From Sabellastarte sp. h YS-2021 (lineage: Eukaryota; Annelida; Polychaeta; Sabellida; Sabellidae), in the NCBI GenBank assembly GCA_964017235.1, contig OZ024931.1, positions 136,340,033-136,404,032 of the forward strand: DNA of 64,000 bases, given 5' to 3'. A model generated the notes under the pieces. The model did not search any database. It was given only the letters and a program-made list of their open reading frames with translations, and was not told the DNA's origin. The translations under genes and the position numbers were made by a program. This document shows positions 43,760 to 57,600 of the stretch, in pieces (within the stretch, counting starts at the first letter, position 1; the number at the start of each line of letters is the position of its first letter).

Positions 43760-45790
43760 TAAACATTTGTAAGCCCCTTTTATATTGAGTAAACTTTGTT
43801 ATAAAGTTGCAGGTAAATGTTTAACGTCAGGAAACGGTTGGAAAGAACTTTCATTAACTCAATTTTAATATTGCTTCAAAGCCAAACTTAAAATAAAAGA
43901 ATGTATTCCACAAGTAAAGGTAATGAATTAGTTTTTCAAGATAAGTACATATTAATGTTGGAAAAGTTGGAGTTAATTGCACAGATGTTTATTAAATACT
44001 TATCATTACTTTTATGAAATGCTCATGCAACTCCTTATTTTACTTGTTACACCATTGTATGTGAAGGAAAAAATATTTTAAAAATTAGCAGAATGGTTAA
44101 ATACTTTTTCCAATGATACATATATCTGTGGCTGAAGTAGTTTTTAAAATATTTGTGAAAAAGAGCATTTGTTGACAACCTCCATTTTCCTGTAATTTGG
44201 GTGAAAATAGTTTTATGCGATTGTTTTTTTACGTTTTACAGATACACCATTTAAAAGATAAATTATTATACATTTTTTTAAATTTTTATTTGAAAGAAAA
44301 ACATTGAGTAACTGCAGATATAGTCATTTTCCCCTGTAAATATAATTTTGATTCCCAAAGCTTGAAGTTCCTGGGGTTTCAAACTTAGTATTACAGACTC
44401 TGTCCTATGTATATAGAAAACATCCAACATCTTAGTTATGGTGTAAGTCGTCTTATCTGGGGAATATTTTGCCTTAGTGTTTTAGTTTTTATCAGTTTTC
44501 CACAATAAAATGGAACAGAATAACCAGGGGTTGGGGGAAAGAAGAATTTAGCATTTAATTTATGCCATATATTTTATCAAAAGAAACTGCACATTTGAGG
44601 AAGTGTTTGATGAAGCATATTTCTGTGAGATGTGCTTTAAATTGTGGTTAAAATCTCATCAAAATTTGTATGCACATGACCAAAGGACACAGCTTTTTGT
44701 CAAAAAAAGTTCATGTTGCAACAATACTACTTTTTTCAAAGGCTTCACAAAACATGTATCAAATTATACAATTTTTTTGTACCTTTGAAAGTAAATATAT
44801 CTCATTTGGTTGAAAGTTAGTGAGGTTAAATTTCTCAAAATTATTCTCATTTGAGATAGAACCATATCACCACAGATGAGTTCTAATCAGACAAACGTAA
44901 TATGAGCGGTCTTTGCAATATGCTTACTCCTCTATTAATTTTAGACAAGACTGGTGTGAATACATGCATATTTTAAGTTTCTAAATATAGTAGATTCTGA
45001 AGTTTTAAATGTTAATAGGATTAATCACTTCAATTGTCAGAATTTGTTTCGAGTTTTTTCATTCAAAAGATAATTTCCTTACTAATTTCAGCTTATGTTC
45101 ATTAAGTAATTTCCTGTGCTTATCAGTGTCCCTCAGTGTACGATCTGATTTTCCTTAAAGTAGTACTTTCCAAAAAGTAAATTCACCATCAAACATACAT
45201 TTACAGCAGTCATCAACCATGGACTTCAGTGTTTGATCCTGTTTGCTTAAATTCTCAAAATAAAATGCAGCTATCACTTATTATTTGTTTCTTGATTTCA
45301 TTTGTGTTGAGTGGGAAATTCAGTCTTGCCTATGTAGTTTTGAAAGTGAACAACACAAGTATTTTTACAATGGCTATCACCAGTGTAGTTCAGTGCCATG
45401 TTATGTTTTCCTCAAGTACTTGAACAGAAAAATTTGTTGTATTTGTCATTGCCTGTGGTCTGAGTTAAAAATTCAGTTTTATGTATTTCAACATAAAACA
45501 TTGCTTTGTCTCACTTTGAGGCCATACCAGTTTTATACAGTTTATTAAAAGGAGGCAACAGTAGTCTCCTTCCTGTAATAACTTCATGAAATAATAAAAC
45601 TACAATAAATCCTTTACCAAAACCCCAGCAAAAACAGCCTCAGTGGCCCGTTTGTCAGTTATTACCCTAGATTTAACTTTTTCAGTTCCTATCCTAGATT
45701 TAATCAGAAAAAGTTTTTCCAGCAGTAACATTTACCACATTGTCCACCTGTCTGCTTCACTTGCTGAACAACCATGGTAAAATAGTTTTA
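43760..45790. other. no recognisable gene
   Basis: AT-rich. The ORFs of 61-87 codons show no family motif. Confidence 0.5.
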
Positions 45791-45799
45791 AAACAATAT

Positions 45800-46110
45800 T
45801 GTAAATACATACCTGCAACCTTATGGCTTCCAACAGTACAAGAAATATGCACCGTTGGTGTCACATTACAAACAAAATTTACCAAATAATCAAGACAGCC
45901 TAGGAATAGCTCTAGGGAGCAGAATGTTAGGCTACGAACAGAGAATAGAATAATAATAAAATTATAACATTGTTCAACAGTTCAGTAAAGGAAACACCCA
46001 CAAAGTGGATTAACAACAAGTAATATAGATTTCTTGAACCAATTAACAGGTAATAAAACACATAGTGAGTGTTTATTATATCTGCGAAGTCAATGTTAAA
46101 ATTTTTCTAA
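45800..46110. repeat. ~340-bp repeat unit left of DIRS copy 3
   Basis: Contains 'acctgcaaccttatggcttc', 'caccgttggtgt', 'cacaaagtgg' and 'gcgaagtcaatg' in order. The same blocks occur twice at 52570-53190 on the right side of copy 3. Confidence 0.6.
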
Positions 46111-46119
46111 AAGTTTAAC

Positions 46120-46733
46120 ATTTACAATTGGATAGCTGTATTTGATTTAACAACATAAATATTCACCAAGAGCATGTATTTTTGTGAGAAATGTAAATTC
46201 TCAGACCCCAAATACCACGATTTGAATTCCCTGCGAATACATAGATTTCTTTCAACAAACTCAAGCAAAATATCAAGTCACTGTGACAATAGTTTTGCTG
46301 TGAGAGGATAAATATGTCCAATCTGATCTGTTCAAATGCCTGCTCTTTCAAAATATGCAGACTAAGTGACAGAACAAGACAAACTAATAGAGCACTTCTC
46401 TCGCTGGCTAAATACCTCCAGGCAACCCAGTGTCATCTGGAATCTCAGACATCACTGCAGAGCATTATGGTAAACCAGAAAATAGATTTGTCAAAAAGAT
46501 GAAATCTTCATGTTGAAAACCTAGAGATAGGCAGGAATAGTGGCGGGCTTGTTTACATAAATTCCAGGCTTTATCAGAGTTATGTTGACAGCCGACAGAC
46601 CTGCAAGCCACCCGGTTCCTATCTGTAAGCTGCAGTGTGACAGGCTGACAGAAAAGCATTCTGGGTAATAATGCTGAAAATGATTAGCATATGGTCACCT
46701 GCTTGCATTGGTCATTCTCATGATACTAAAAAA
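46120..46733. other. no recognisable gene
   Basis: 46500-46660 is less AT-rich than its surroundings, but no motif is recognised on either strand. Confidence 0.4.
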
Positions 46734-46983
46734 TTGAAAATTTTGAACACTTAAATGTAACTTCTATAAGCTACAAGCTTTCCATGTGCAACTGAATACT
46801 ATCTCGGGAGGCCGCAGACATCCGACCAACGTCCGAGAAAAATAGACGTCTAGTATTGACTGAATCCCTCTGTCCTGAGAATGTACCATAGCAGTGTAAT
46901 CCCACGCATCATCCTTTTCTCGTAAATTTAGGCCATACCCCCTTGGCTGTAATATAGCGGGGAGGCAGGGTGGGACTCTCTTC

Positions 46984-47090
46984 AGTTCCACATGGTAAGC
47001 CTGTAAGCTTATAAAAGCTACATTTGAGTAATTAAAATTTTCAATTTTATTGCACTAGAATAGCTTACCATGTGGAACTGAATACGGAAT
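46984..47090. other. internal complementary region of DIRS copy 3
   Basis: 'ttccacatggtaagcctgta' through 'gtaattaaaattttcaa' is the complement of the left element end, followed directly by 'ttttattgcactagaatagc' and 'ttaccatgtggaactgaata', the complement of the right end. A few mismatches to each end show age. Confidence 0.85.
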
Positions 47091-47436
47091 CCAACTGGTA
47101 GGTGGAGCGATTACAGCTGAGACTGGAGGTATAGTCAATTTTTGTTGGATTTGAATTAAATAAATTAGAATGGTTATTTGAAACACCAGTCTGAGTCCCA
47201 CTTAAAGAGCCCCAATTCCGGAATCGGACCTGTAAGAAGCCAAAAACCAGAATATTAATGAATGACAGTACCGATACTGTCTGGATGTTTTGACAGGAGT
47301 AAGTGAACCGTGCTCACTTATGTGGGTATAGCCCCAAGGGCTTCACTACGAGCGAACACAAACCCTGGGCTTGAAATATCATTAACTTGCCACCCTAAAT
47401 ATGAGATTATGGCACACCCGAATAAAATTTAATGCA

Positions 47437-48870
47437 TTATACAGTTAAATGCAGTAATAACAGATAACAGACCTTACCATAACATCCTGAGGAGGTAACC
47501 AAATACCTAGACCCTGAGATTAGACTCATAAAGACTTGGCTGCAGCTGATGTGCCCCCCTTCCCACTCCTTTTCTTTCCGAGGATAGTCGTCTGAAGGGA
47601 AGGGTCTAGGGAATTGGTGTGCTGCTACCACTAGACCCAGGTACATATTGTCATCTGACCAAGAAAGGTCTTTTAGGTAAAAATTTGTAAATGTGTTATG
47701 AGCTTTCCCATGACAGGCTTGCATGATTTGGTCCACCGAAACCCCACCATAAAAGACTTTAGAGGCCGCAAAGACCCTAATGTCATGCGCTTTAACTTGG
47801 ACCAAGGCTTGTTTGTAACAAAGTGGGCTAGTTTGTTTTAGCCAAGAAGACAGTGTAGCGGGTCTGATGTCTGAGGTGTGTCCTTTCTTGAAGGAAATAA
47901 AAAGTAGGGATCGAGACCCTCTTAGGTCTTTGGTTCGATCCAGATAATACCTCAGGGCCCATACCACAAGGTCCTGTCTTCTTTGAATTGTATCTGCAAT
48001 TATGGTAGTCAAAGCAGGAATAGTGACCGGAGACACACTTTGAGAACCTTGTTTTTTGGCTATGAAATCTGAAGGGAACAAAGCAACCTTTTCCCATTGG
48101 CCTAGATTACATATTTTCTTTGCAACCCAGGCATGAATTTTGCTGCAGCGCTTGCCGGAGGCCAATGCTAGCAAGAAAGCAGTTTTGAGAGTAAGGTGCT
48201 TGAGGTTTGTGTTCATAGGCTCAAAGGCTGCTTTTGTGAGCTCATTGAGCACAACAGAAAGGTATCATTTTGGAAGATTCCTGGAACTTTTTGGACGATC
48301 CCTGTGAAAACTGGAGAGTAACCTGTTAAGGGCTGCGCTTTGGGAAATATGGAGCCCCGCTGGGCCCAAGGTGTCATCAATGGCCATCCTATAACCATCA
48401 ATGGTCGAAGGTTGCCCGTTTAGGTCTTGGTACAGGTACGTGAAGAACTGTGACTTCTTTCACAGACTTGTTTTTCTCTGCACCATTTCTCAAATAGGTC
48501 CCACATTGACTTGAAGATGGTTCTTGCTGATGACATTTGAGGGGCAGCAATTCTCTCTGCCACCTCCACAGAGAAGCCTTGTTCGTGGAGCTCTCCACTC
48601 CTAGACACCAGGCATGGAGGTTGAGATGTTGTGGATTGCTGTGAAACATAAAGCTGAGGGACTGTTTGAGAAGTGTTGTTGACGCTGGTAGCTGAAGTGT
48701 AATCTCTATTGAGAGCTGCACTAGGTCTCAAAACTAGGGCATCCCCGGCCAGCCTGGGGCTATTACAATGATCAGGCAACTGGATTGCCTGATTTTTTTA
48801 ATCACCCTGTGAAGGAGAGCCGTGGGAGGGTAAGCTTAAGCAGTGAGACCCGACCAGTTTATGTTCAGAG
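47437..48870 (-). pseudogene. tyrosine recombinase pseudogene, DIRS copy 3
   Basis: A 271-codon open piece (48252-47437) covers the catalytic domain. R35 (GKRCSKIHAW), HDIR and the Tyr in FTNFYL are kept, but the usual Trp after the second His is Gly (ACHGKAH) and the Glu of RSE is Lys. The N-terminal core-binding half is in two frames (48779-48398). Several small in-frame losses relative to copy 1 are visible. Probably inactive. Confidence 0.88.
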
Positions 48871-48879
48871 CATCTATCT

Positions 48880-50040
48880 CCCCAGCATTTTGGTCTGGGA
48901 CTGGAGATACGTACAGTGGAACTTTGTGGTTCAGATGAGTGGTAAATAGATTACATGAGTGAACCACTTTTGACAGATCTGTTTGAACACTTGCAGATGC
49001 ATTCTGTTAACTGAACTTAGTTCGACCTGGACAGAAAGTCAGCCATCACATTCAGACACCTTGGAAAGTATCTGGCCTTTAAGGTTATCTGGTAATGATG
49101 GTACCAGGTCATGATCTTCCACAGGAGAGCGCACATCTCTGCCGAGTGGGTTCCTTCTTGTTTGTTTATGTATGCTACTACTGTTGAGTTGTCCATAGCA
49201 ACCAACACTGATTGGTTTTGACACTGATTGGTCTTGAGTGGGTTTTACAAGGGCTGAATCTAAATGGTATTCGTAGCCCACAAACGAAAACACTTGAGTA
49301 GGTTTTAGTTCTGATTTCTCCTGATTTATTATCCACCCTAAGGACCGAGTCAGATCTACCACTATCTGAGTGTTCACTTGTGCTTCTTTCTGAGACTGGG
49401 CCCTGATCAGCCAGTCGTCCAGGTACTGGTGAAGTCTGATTTCCCTTGTCAGGGCCATCAGCTTCACTTACTTTACAATCATTGTAAAAACCTGTGGGGC
49501 CGTGGCTAGCCCAAAAGGAAAGGAGGTAAACTGGAACACCTGTGACTTGTGGCAAAACCTTAGGTACTTCTTTGAGTTTGGCTGGATGGGGATGTGAAGG
49601 TAAGCATCTGATAAGTCTATCGACAACACCCATTCCCCTGGAATCAGAGAGGCCCTGATGGACTCTGGTGTTTACATTTTGAACCTTTCTGCAAGTAGGA
49701 AGGTGATGAGCCTGCTTAGGTCTATTACTGGCCTCCACCTTTGGTGAGGCTTGGGGACTAGAAATAGGCGACTGTAAAACCCGAGAGAATTTACATTTTC
49801 CACCCTTTCCATTGCATTCTTTGACAGAAGAGACTGGATACAAGAGGCCAGAGATTGGTCTTTCTGAAGGGCCTTGTATCCCGAGCGAATCAGGAGAACT
49901 CTGGCTAAATTTGGTTTTGAGATGAATGGAAGAACGTAACCATTGGTAATAATATTTAACACATTGTTTGAACATTTGTTGGCTAGCCAGTCACTTCTGA
50001 AAGAATGGAGGCGACCTACTGGTGGACGGAGGCTTTCAAG
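48880..50040 (-). pseudogene. RT-RNase H pseudogene, DIRS copy 3
   Basis: RT motif YLDDWLIR is present near 49400, and VPKPHQRWRPVIDLSRL near 49740. A deletion at about 49225 joins the RT thumb directly to the RNase H DNS motif and removes the first two RNase H carboxylates (TDAS and LEL; 11690-12135 in copy 1). At least one frameshift lies between 49467 and 49672. In contrast the -1 frame over this stretch (49975-49178) stays open for 265 codons. Confidence 0.88.
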
Positions 50041-51930
50041 GAGTCATTGGGGGGAGAGGTTTCGACGCCCTCATCCCTTGAATGGGGTCGAAAATGACCT
50101 CTGAAGCCTCTGTTGTTCAATTTCCGCCTACCTGAGGAAAACGATTGGTTACTGCTTTGGGAGAAGTTGCACCCATAGGGGCGTTTCCTGTAGGAGCCTC
50201 TTTTCTTATTGTGGTGGGGACCACAAAGGGGCTTATTTTGATAGGGTCCAAAACCCTGCGAATTCCTGAGTTCTTGACATCTCGAATCTCCTAGATGTGG
50301 TAGAAGGAGGGTTATCTCAGTCATCTCGCGTCTTAGCAGGCCAGTGTTGCCTATGGTATACAGTTCCCTCTGGAGAATATGGGCTAACATTTGGTTAGGC
50401 AGGCTAAAGCTCTCTGTTGAATAAGGATTCTCTTATTCAAAATCTAGTCACAGGCATTTTCATAGCCATGCCTGGCTGCTTTTTCAGGATTGGCACCCTT
50501 CTTAATCTGGCTTTAACCTTCGTGAAAGTAGACTTAAGACTGCCCTGACACTTCTCCATAGTAGTATTACAAGTAGAAGCAGTCTTTGCAAAGGTAGCCA
50601 CTAAGTTGATGGTAGAGAGATTCTGCTTAGCTTGGTGCTCAAGTTCCTTAAGAACTTGAAGGGGAACCTTGCCCATAGGGCCCCAGAGAGCTTTGGAGAA
50701 ATGCAAATCTTGGCAAAATCTGAATTCAGCTCCTGCAATTTGTCCTCAAAACAAGGCTGTCCCACCTTGTACCATTTTGCTGTAGAAGCAGGGGGTTTAA
50801 TATATTTACCCTCAGGTAAATTAGAGGACAGGAAGTCCTGCTCAAACTTCACAAAGGCATCTTTGAGAATGGGTTTTAAAGTGAGCATAGCTGAAGGGCC
50901 TCTTGGCCTAAGATCTTGTTGGCCTTTTTCATCATCCAGGCCCAGCACAGTAGTCGAGGACCTATGCATAGTTTCCCTGGGATCATTGAGATCAAGTATA
51001 TGCCTGAACATCTCAACTTCTTCTGCATACTGTGAGCGGAGGTCAGACATGTCTACCTCCCTATAAAAGACTGGGTCTGGATCATTTGATTGTTGGTCTT
51101 GCTCAGAAGGAGCCCTTTGGGGCTTAGCAGACTTTTTAATAGGGACAGAGGACTGATCCTCCTCTGAAGAAGAAGACTGAGATGTATTTTGCCCAAACTT
51201 GTGTTTCTTTTTGTTCCGAGTGTTTTTTGGCTCTGGTGGAACACGCCCATTCAGGTTCCTCCACACCCGTTCGGGTTGTTCCCGAGTGTTCTGAGTGATG
51301 ATTCGATGACATCAGATCGGAGCCATGTTCGGACTGAGCACTTTGGTTGAACTGTGGTGAAAGAGAGGGACCAACAAAGTCCATAGGTTGTTGACCATCT
51401 TAGTAATCGGAAGTCTGAGGGTTCAGTTGGTTGTTCAGATCTGACAATCCAACAGACTGTTTACTAGGTCCAGCTTTTGAAGTTGAAGTGGGGGTCTGAT
51501 CCACCTCCACTTCGGAGGCTTTTTTAATTGTTTGAAATTCCTCTATAAGAGACTTTCATTACTTAACGACAAAGACTCAAAACGTAAGGGTTGGGGGTGT
51601 GGAGAAGAAAATAATTTTTTTGCAGCACCCTCAAGGTCTGCTTGAGATTCAGAAAAAGCCTCCACATCATCACCCAACAAACCCAGTTCATCTTTAAATG
51701 TGTTACAAGTATTGGACACTTTTTGCTTCCTGACATATCTATGTCTGTGTTTAACCTTAATAAGCTGATCTTCAGTAAAAGCAGAGCAAATATTGCACGG
51801 CTTTTCACTGGTTACACAAGGGTCATCCCCTTTAACAGCTTTTCTACAAGATGGACTGCAATTATGTGCATCAAAAGAGAAGCAAAAGTGTCGACATCTG
51901 AATGATCTAGGCTTGTTAGAAGGACATTTT
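50016..51930 (-). pseudogene. Gag pseudogene with full central domain, DIRS copy 3
   Basis: The N-terminal cysteine cluster is recognisable at about 51905-51770 (CRHFCFSFDAHN, then GDDPCVT). The largest open piece, 51266-50601 (221 codons), holds the central domain: MFRHILDLNDP, DAFVKFEQDFLSSNLPEG, YIKPPASTAKWYKVGQP and FEDKLQELNSDFAK. The Arg/Gly-rich tail is at 50220-50060. This is the best witness in the window for what copy 1 has lost. Frameshifted between pieces. Confidence 0.85.
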
Positions 51931-52569
51931 TACAGCAATAAATCCGAGCAGTCCAAACTGGAACTCTCACAACAATGAAAAAGTTGAGAAATACTTATCC
52001 TGAAGAATTCAAACTTTTACAGAATAACCTATGATCAATAATAAAGTAAATGGCTGAATAGAAACATCCAACAATACGTATATCCTGAGAAAACAGTAAA
52101 ATAAAGTAAACTTAATTCAAACGCTAGTCACCCTGCCAATGAGAAAAGAACGACGATGCATGGGATTACACTGCTATGGTACACTCTCAGGACAGGGGGA
52201 TTTGGTCAATACTCGACGTCTATTTTTCTTGGACGTTGCCCGGATGCCTGCAGCCTCCCGAGATAGCATTCAGTTCCACATGGTAAGCTATTGTAGCACA
52301 ATAAAATTAGAAAATTCAAATTGTTTTTATTAGCATATTAATAGCATAGCATAGCATTAATAGCAATAGCATAGCATAGCATATTGGCACCTTGTATTTT
52401 AGTTTTTTTAACAATTTACAGACATTTGTTTTTGAATTGATACCTTTTCAGATTTTATATGAAATATTTAGAAATCTAATGACAAAGTAAAGTACAGCGA
52501 GTTCCAGTACAAGGTTATCTATGCAAGAAAACAGCCAGTTCAATATTGGCGATAGATGCATTGAAACCT

Positions 52570-53190
52570 GCAACAAAAATGGCTTCTAACAATGCTACGA
52601 TGTACAGGCACCATTGGTGTAATGTTACGACACTAATGCAAGCCAAAGCATTTATGTAAGGTACAAAATGTAAGGCTATTAGTGAGCTATAGCAACAATA
52701 TACATATGGTACCCTACGAATCTAGAATGGCATATATGTGTCCACAATTAACGAGGTGATTGACCAACATATTAAGTAATTTCATCAAATCGTTTAAATG
52801 TAATAAATCATATTTTACATGTTTATTACATGCAGAAAGTCCATGATTCAACTTGTCTGATAGTTGAACATTCAAGAGTGGAGACAATTTGGATGATTCA
52901 TCCCGTAAAAAGCTAAGTATACTCTTATAAGAAACTAGAATTATCAGACACTTCAAGTCTGTGGTCTGACAGATAAAGATAGCACAATGTAAGGCTATCA
53001 ACATAGGATAAAATCATACAATAACAACATTCTACAACAGCAGTATATGTACAATCCACAGTAGAGCATGACTGTACAATCTGCAGTAGAACATGCAAAT
53101 CCACAAAGTGGGAACTAATAAACAACTTTAAAAGGCAATAAACCACATTTTATGCGTTTATTACTTAAGATGTGAAGTCAATGATATAAA
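52570..53190. repeat. two ~340-bp repeat units right of DIRS copy 3
   Basis: Blocks 'aggctat', 'aataaatcatattttacatg' or 'aataaaccacattttatgcg', 'tttattac' and 'gaagtcaatgat' recur at 52680-52860 and 52990-53190, and match 45800-46110. DIRS copy 4 begins directly after the second unit. A short (agcat)n tract lies at about 52330-52380. Confidence 0.6.
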
Positions 53191-53191
53191 T

Positions 53192-53850
53192 TTGAAAATT
53201 TAAATGAGATAAATGTAGCTGTTGTGGGACTAAATGCCATCTCGGGAGGCCCCTTGTCCATCAGCTAACTCAAAAATTAGCATAATACTGGGTGAGAAGT
53301 CGATTAAGAGGTACACATCTCGAGGTGACATAGTGACGTAATAAGCAGCTTTTTATTTAAGTTGGATTTTCATCCATACCCGTCAGCTGTAATACAGCAG
53401 AGAGGCAGGGTGAGACTCTCCTTAGTTCCATATGGTAAGCCTGGAGCTTATAACTTATATGATTATATGTTATCTAAATAAAATTTTCTATTTTATTGCA
53501 CTACAATAGCTTATCATGTGGAACCTAAATGCTGAATCCAACCGCTAGGCAGAGGGATTACAGCTGAGACTGGATATATGTGAATTTTTCTTTTGACTTG
53601 TTTGAGATATTAGTCTTAGAGAACCAATCTCAGTCCAAATCACAGTGCACAAATCAAAACCAGGTACTCAAAGCCAAAAACCTGATAATAGTCACAAATG
53701 GAAGATAGTATTTTTATTATCTGGATTTCTGGACTTAAAAAGGGAGGTAAAACTGTGTCTACCATGAAAATTGGATTGTCGAGGATTTACTATCTATGAA
53801 TACAACCCCTGGATAACGTCGGATATCATTTAGTTTAAATTTGTTTCTTT
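53192..53850 (-). mobile_element. DIRS retrotransposon, copy 4, 3'-end fragment
   Basis: Starts with the element end ttgaaaatttaaatg, then a diverged terminal repeat ('gggactaaatgccatctcgg'), the left ICR arm, an ICR at about 53428-53540 ('ctattttattgcactacaat'), the right arm 'attacagctgagactgg' and the 3' UTR hairpin at 53704-53721. Sequence similarity ends near an A/T tract at about 53850, before the recombinase gene. The rest of the element is absent. Confidence 0.85.
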
Positions 53851-53859
53851 TTTTTAAAA

Positions 53860-54640
53860 AAAAAACTCATGGTTCTACATAAAATTTATAATGGATGTTA
53901 CATGTAGTCATGTTGAGACCAATATAATTAGGTACAGGTCAACAATAACGTAGTGTCATGACACACTAGATATCCTGAGAGGGTATCTGCGGTATCTGAA
54001 TGTTGTGTTGCCCACTGCAAAACCATAACTATTCTAAGACACTGAAATACAGTTGGGTTCCACAAACGGGACAACCTATTGAAAAAGCACATGCAAATAA
54101 ACATGGCAGCTTCTCTCCTAGAAATCGCTATCAAAGTCTAAAAGTCTGAAAAAAAGTGGAACAAAAGTTGATATTTTTTTCAGATTTAGGGTACGTTTCC
54201 AATATTTTAATTTTTTTGCCATGATTACATGCCCATACACCACATGGCAGTTGGAACCGTGTTGTCAGAGTACTTTAGCTCATGTATATAGCTGATTTAA
54301 GAGCACTAATACAGCCCTCTGCCCAGTCTGAGTGCCTTCTGTGTACCAGCAAAATAAGCTAGTAAAGAAAGATTGCTCCTGAGTCGGAAACTGCAGATTT
54401 GATGTAGAAACAGTAGACTTGCTCAGGACCTACTGGTTACATCAGTGCTTAGCTAAACACAGATAAAACCAGGGTCATACTGGAACAGGCCCACATTTGA
54501 TTCAGGATCACTTGTTGGAGGCCAATTTGTTGAAATGAAGAATTGCAGGAATAGTCCAGGACTCGCACACAAACCCTCTAACCCGTATCACAGTCAACAG
54601 GTTTGCTTGGCAGCCATTTATGAAGGATTACTTGAGTTTG
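53860..54640. other. no recognisable gene
   Basis: A minus-strand ORF of 68 codons (54134-53928) shows no motif. 'ggactcgcacacaaaccct' near 54560 is weakly B-box-like on the minus strand, but no A box was found. Confidence 0.4.
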
Positions 54641-57600
54641 ATTTGCACAAGTACTTGGTAAAAACACAATTATGCACTGAACAACATTGGTGATGCTGTC
54701 ACTAGTCACTGGTGACACTGTCAATGTCATGACACTCAGATTAATAGACTTATATCTATATATTTATAAAATAATGGCACAAAATTTTAAAAAGGTAAAG
54801 GATTCAACATTTTTAATATATTTTTTCTAATATTCCAGTCCATGAAAATGGGAGTCAGATGACTTATTCAAAAATAGTAAAGCATTGTCTGAACATGGCT
54901 TTGGAATTACAACACTTTATTCTCATGTTGTTCAATTAGAATACTGCAAAATTTTAATATACTGCGTGACAAATTTCACTAATTGGTTGGTCATTATGAG
55001 CAATATTTAATGTCATTTTAGTGGTGACTGACTGTTCTAGGTGACGGTGTTAGTAAGTCCAACACAATCTATTCTCAAGAACACTGATGGTATGAATAAG
55101 TGAAACAAATTCTGACACTGAACACATGATCGACGGATTTTTTTTGATGGAACAAGCAAAATTTCTTTCAACCTCTTTCATCCCATTAGGTTCAAAACCT
55201 TTCAGACCACTATTTCTATGCATTTACAAGCTTTAATAAGAATGAAGAATATTTGGAGTCTGAAGAGAATTCACATGATGAAGTATTACACGTACGTCTC
55301 AAACAAGAATAGTTTCAGAAATATTCTGGTCTCAGTCATGCAATTCTGAAGATACAGCAAGTACATAGATATCTCAGATAATATGCGATTTCCTTGATAA
55401 CTCAGTGCTTCATCAATCTCATTGAATTTTGTTTTAATATTTTTTTTAATTTTATATTGGATGATTTTGCATGCTCATTATACAACTGATATGCTGTGGT
55501 TGGTGGTTTTACTACAATAAAAGATGCAAAAAAAATATATTCTTTCATGCATGTTTTCTTGAATTTCAATGAGTTTTGCTTTATAATATAAAGTTTAACA
55601 GTTATATACACTTGTCTATATATTTTTCCAATATGGTTATGTTTCATGCCTTTTTAGGGCTTTCTGGGGTATATATGGAATTATTTCACTTATTATTCAT
55701 GCAAAAATGTTGGTAAATGTCAAATAAATAAACTCTGATGTATATCAATTTTATCACTCAAGAAGACCAAATACCCATATATATCTTTAAAACACAATTT
55801 CTATGAATCTGTTGTAGCCCAACTTAGGATTCCGCCCATATTCAGGTGGGTAATAGAATTAAACATAGACTCACAGATTATCAGCCAAACTAAGAATAAT
55901 TTAAGAATGAGTTTAAAGATAAAATTTAGTATTAATCCATAAGACAGATTGTGAATAGCTTAGCACAATCTAGATCAACAGATAGAAGCCCAAATTATGA
56001 AACAATTTATAGTGGTTTTGTTAAGATTGCTTCCGAGTGATTACTGGCTGGACATGTACTTTTCTAAAAAAATTTAATTCATACAATATCAAACTATGTA
56101 TAAAATAATGAAACCAGGATTCAAAATTTTCACATTTTTTCAGTGTTTTAATATATCCCAGTGCATACAAATTGTGTTGCATAAACTTTTGGAAAAAAAA
56201 TATAAAGCATTTTTTCGAGAGTAATTTCAAAATTATTTTTTTTTTGCAGGTCATTAAGTTAAGGGGATTGTGTCAAAAGTTTAAAATACTGTGTGAAAAG
56301 AATGTATTGATCAACGTGTCATAAAACAGCTATTATATGGCACTTTATGCAATCGCATTATGAAAACTGTTTTAATATACTATTTCCATGGGGTTCCTGT
56401 GCTGGACAATGCATAAAAATCAAAAGACAAATAGAACACAAAAATGTCAGAAAGAAAGTAATTCAATATTACTGGACATTTAAAGTGAACAGTTTGAGAG
56501 TTGATGAAGTTGACTGATGGCCGTTCTTGGTCTGTGAGCATTTTTGATATTCAATAGATAATTGCAGTGTTGTGTGATAGTACTAGGTGGCATCTCTTTT
56601 AAGTCGAATATAGATTCTGTCCTGAAAGACATTAATGACACCCTAAAACTATGGAGTAGCTTTTAAAAATATCAAAATTATTAAAGCAATGAAACTGCAG
56701 GAGACGATTAGTTTTAAGCCTAAAGTGCTACACCTTTATCTGGTTTTATTATTTTTGTACATGAATAACTGAGTCTGAAAACAGATCTACTATGTATATA
56801 CCTTCAAAATCTGCAATTCTTTACTTCTACACTTGATTATGCTCCAACTTGAGTTTTCATTTTAAATATTTCTGAAAGTTAACAAAATACACATGTTCTC
56901 TATGTTTTGTTTTTATTAATGTATGAAATGTTCACCAAAGATTATGTTCACCAAGAGAATGTTTCTACTCTATTCTATTCAAAGATTATGACATTACTGA
57001 CAATGTACCAGTATTTTTTGTATATTTCTGATCTATATTGACCATACCAAAGAGAATATGTAGATCAGGTAACTCAAAATTACTCACAAAAAGATTCAGC
57101 CATTGTTTTATCTCAGCCCAAAAGAAATTACCAGCAGTATCCGTGCAACAGTACAGGTGATGTTCAAGGTTATCAGTTAATACATACATGTCGCAGCATG
57201 GGGAATCTAATAGTTTACATGTGAATAGCTTATGGTTACAAGTGAAAACTATGTGAAGAACTTTGAACTGAAAAGTGAGATGTGGATCTTTCAGAGTTTT
57301 AAAAGGCAAATGTTAATATTTTTCTAATTAATACCCTGTAGGACCTAGTAGTGTTCTATTCACTTAATATTGTGATTGTTTAGGTGGTTTTTGTGACTTT
57401 GCAATGTAATAACAATGTACTTGTTCACTTTTAACTTTACTAAAATTTTTTAAACAAACTTTGATTATTCGTGTGCAGAGAAGACCACAGTCATTCTCTT
57501 TGGTTTTTGTATCTGATAAAATATTTTAAATTATAACATAACGTTTAAATTCTGGTTTTGTCTTCAAATTTTGGATTTTATAATTCCAAACATCATACAC

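Larger units (their letters stand above)
46734..52306 (-). mobile_element. DIRS retrotransposon, copy 3, both ends kept, genes broken
   Basis: 5573 bp from ttgaaaattttgaac to gcacaataaaa, in the same layout and orientation as copy 1. Terminal repeats lie at about 46776-46923 and 52139-52289. They match each other well but only partly match copies 1 and 2. The ICR (about 46984-47090) is well preserved. Gag keeps the central domain. RT-RNase H has a deletion and frameshifts. Confidence 0.93.

Noticed and set aside
50632-51066. plus-strand ORF of 144 codons
   Set aside because: Exact antisense of the Gag central domain in DIRS copy 3.
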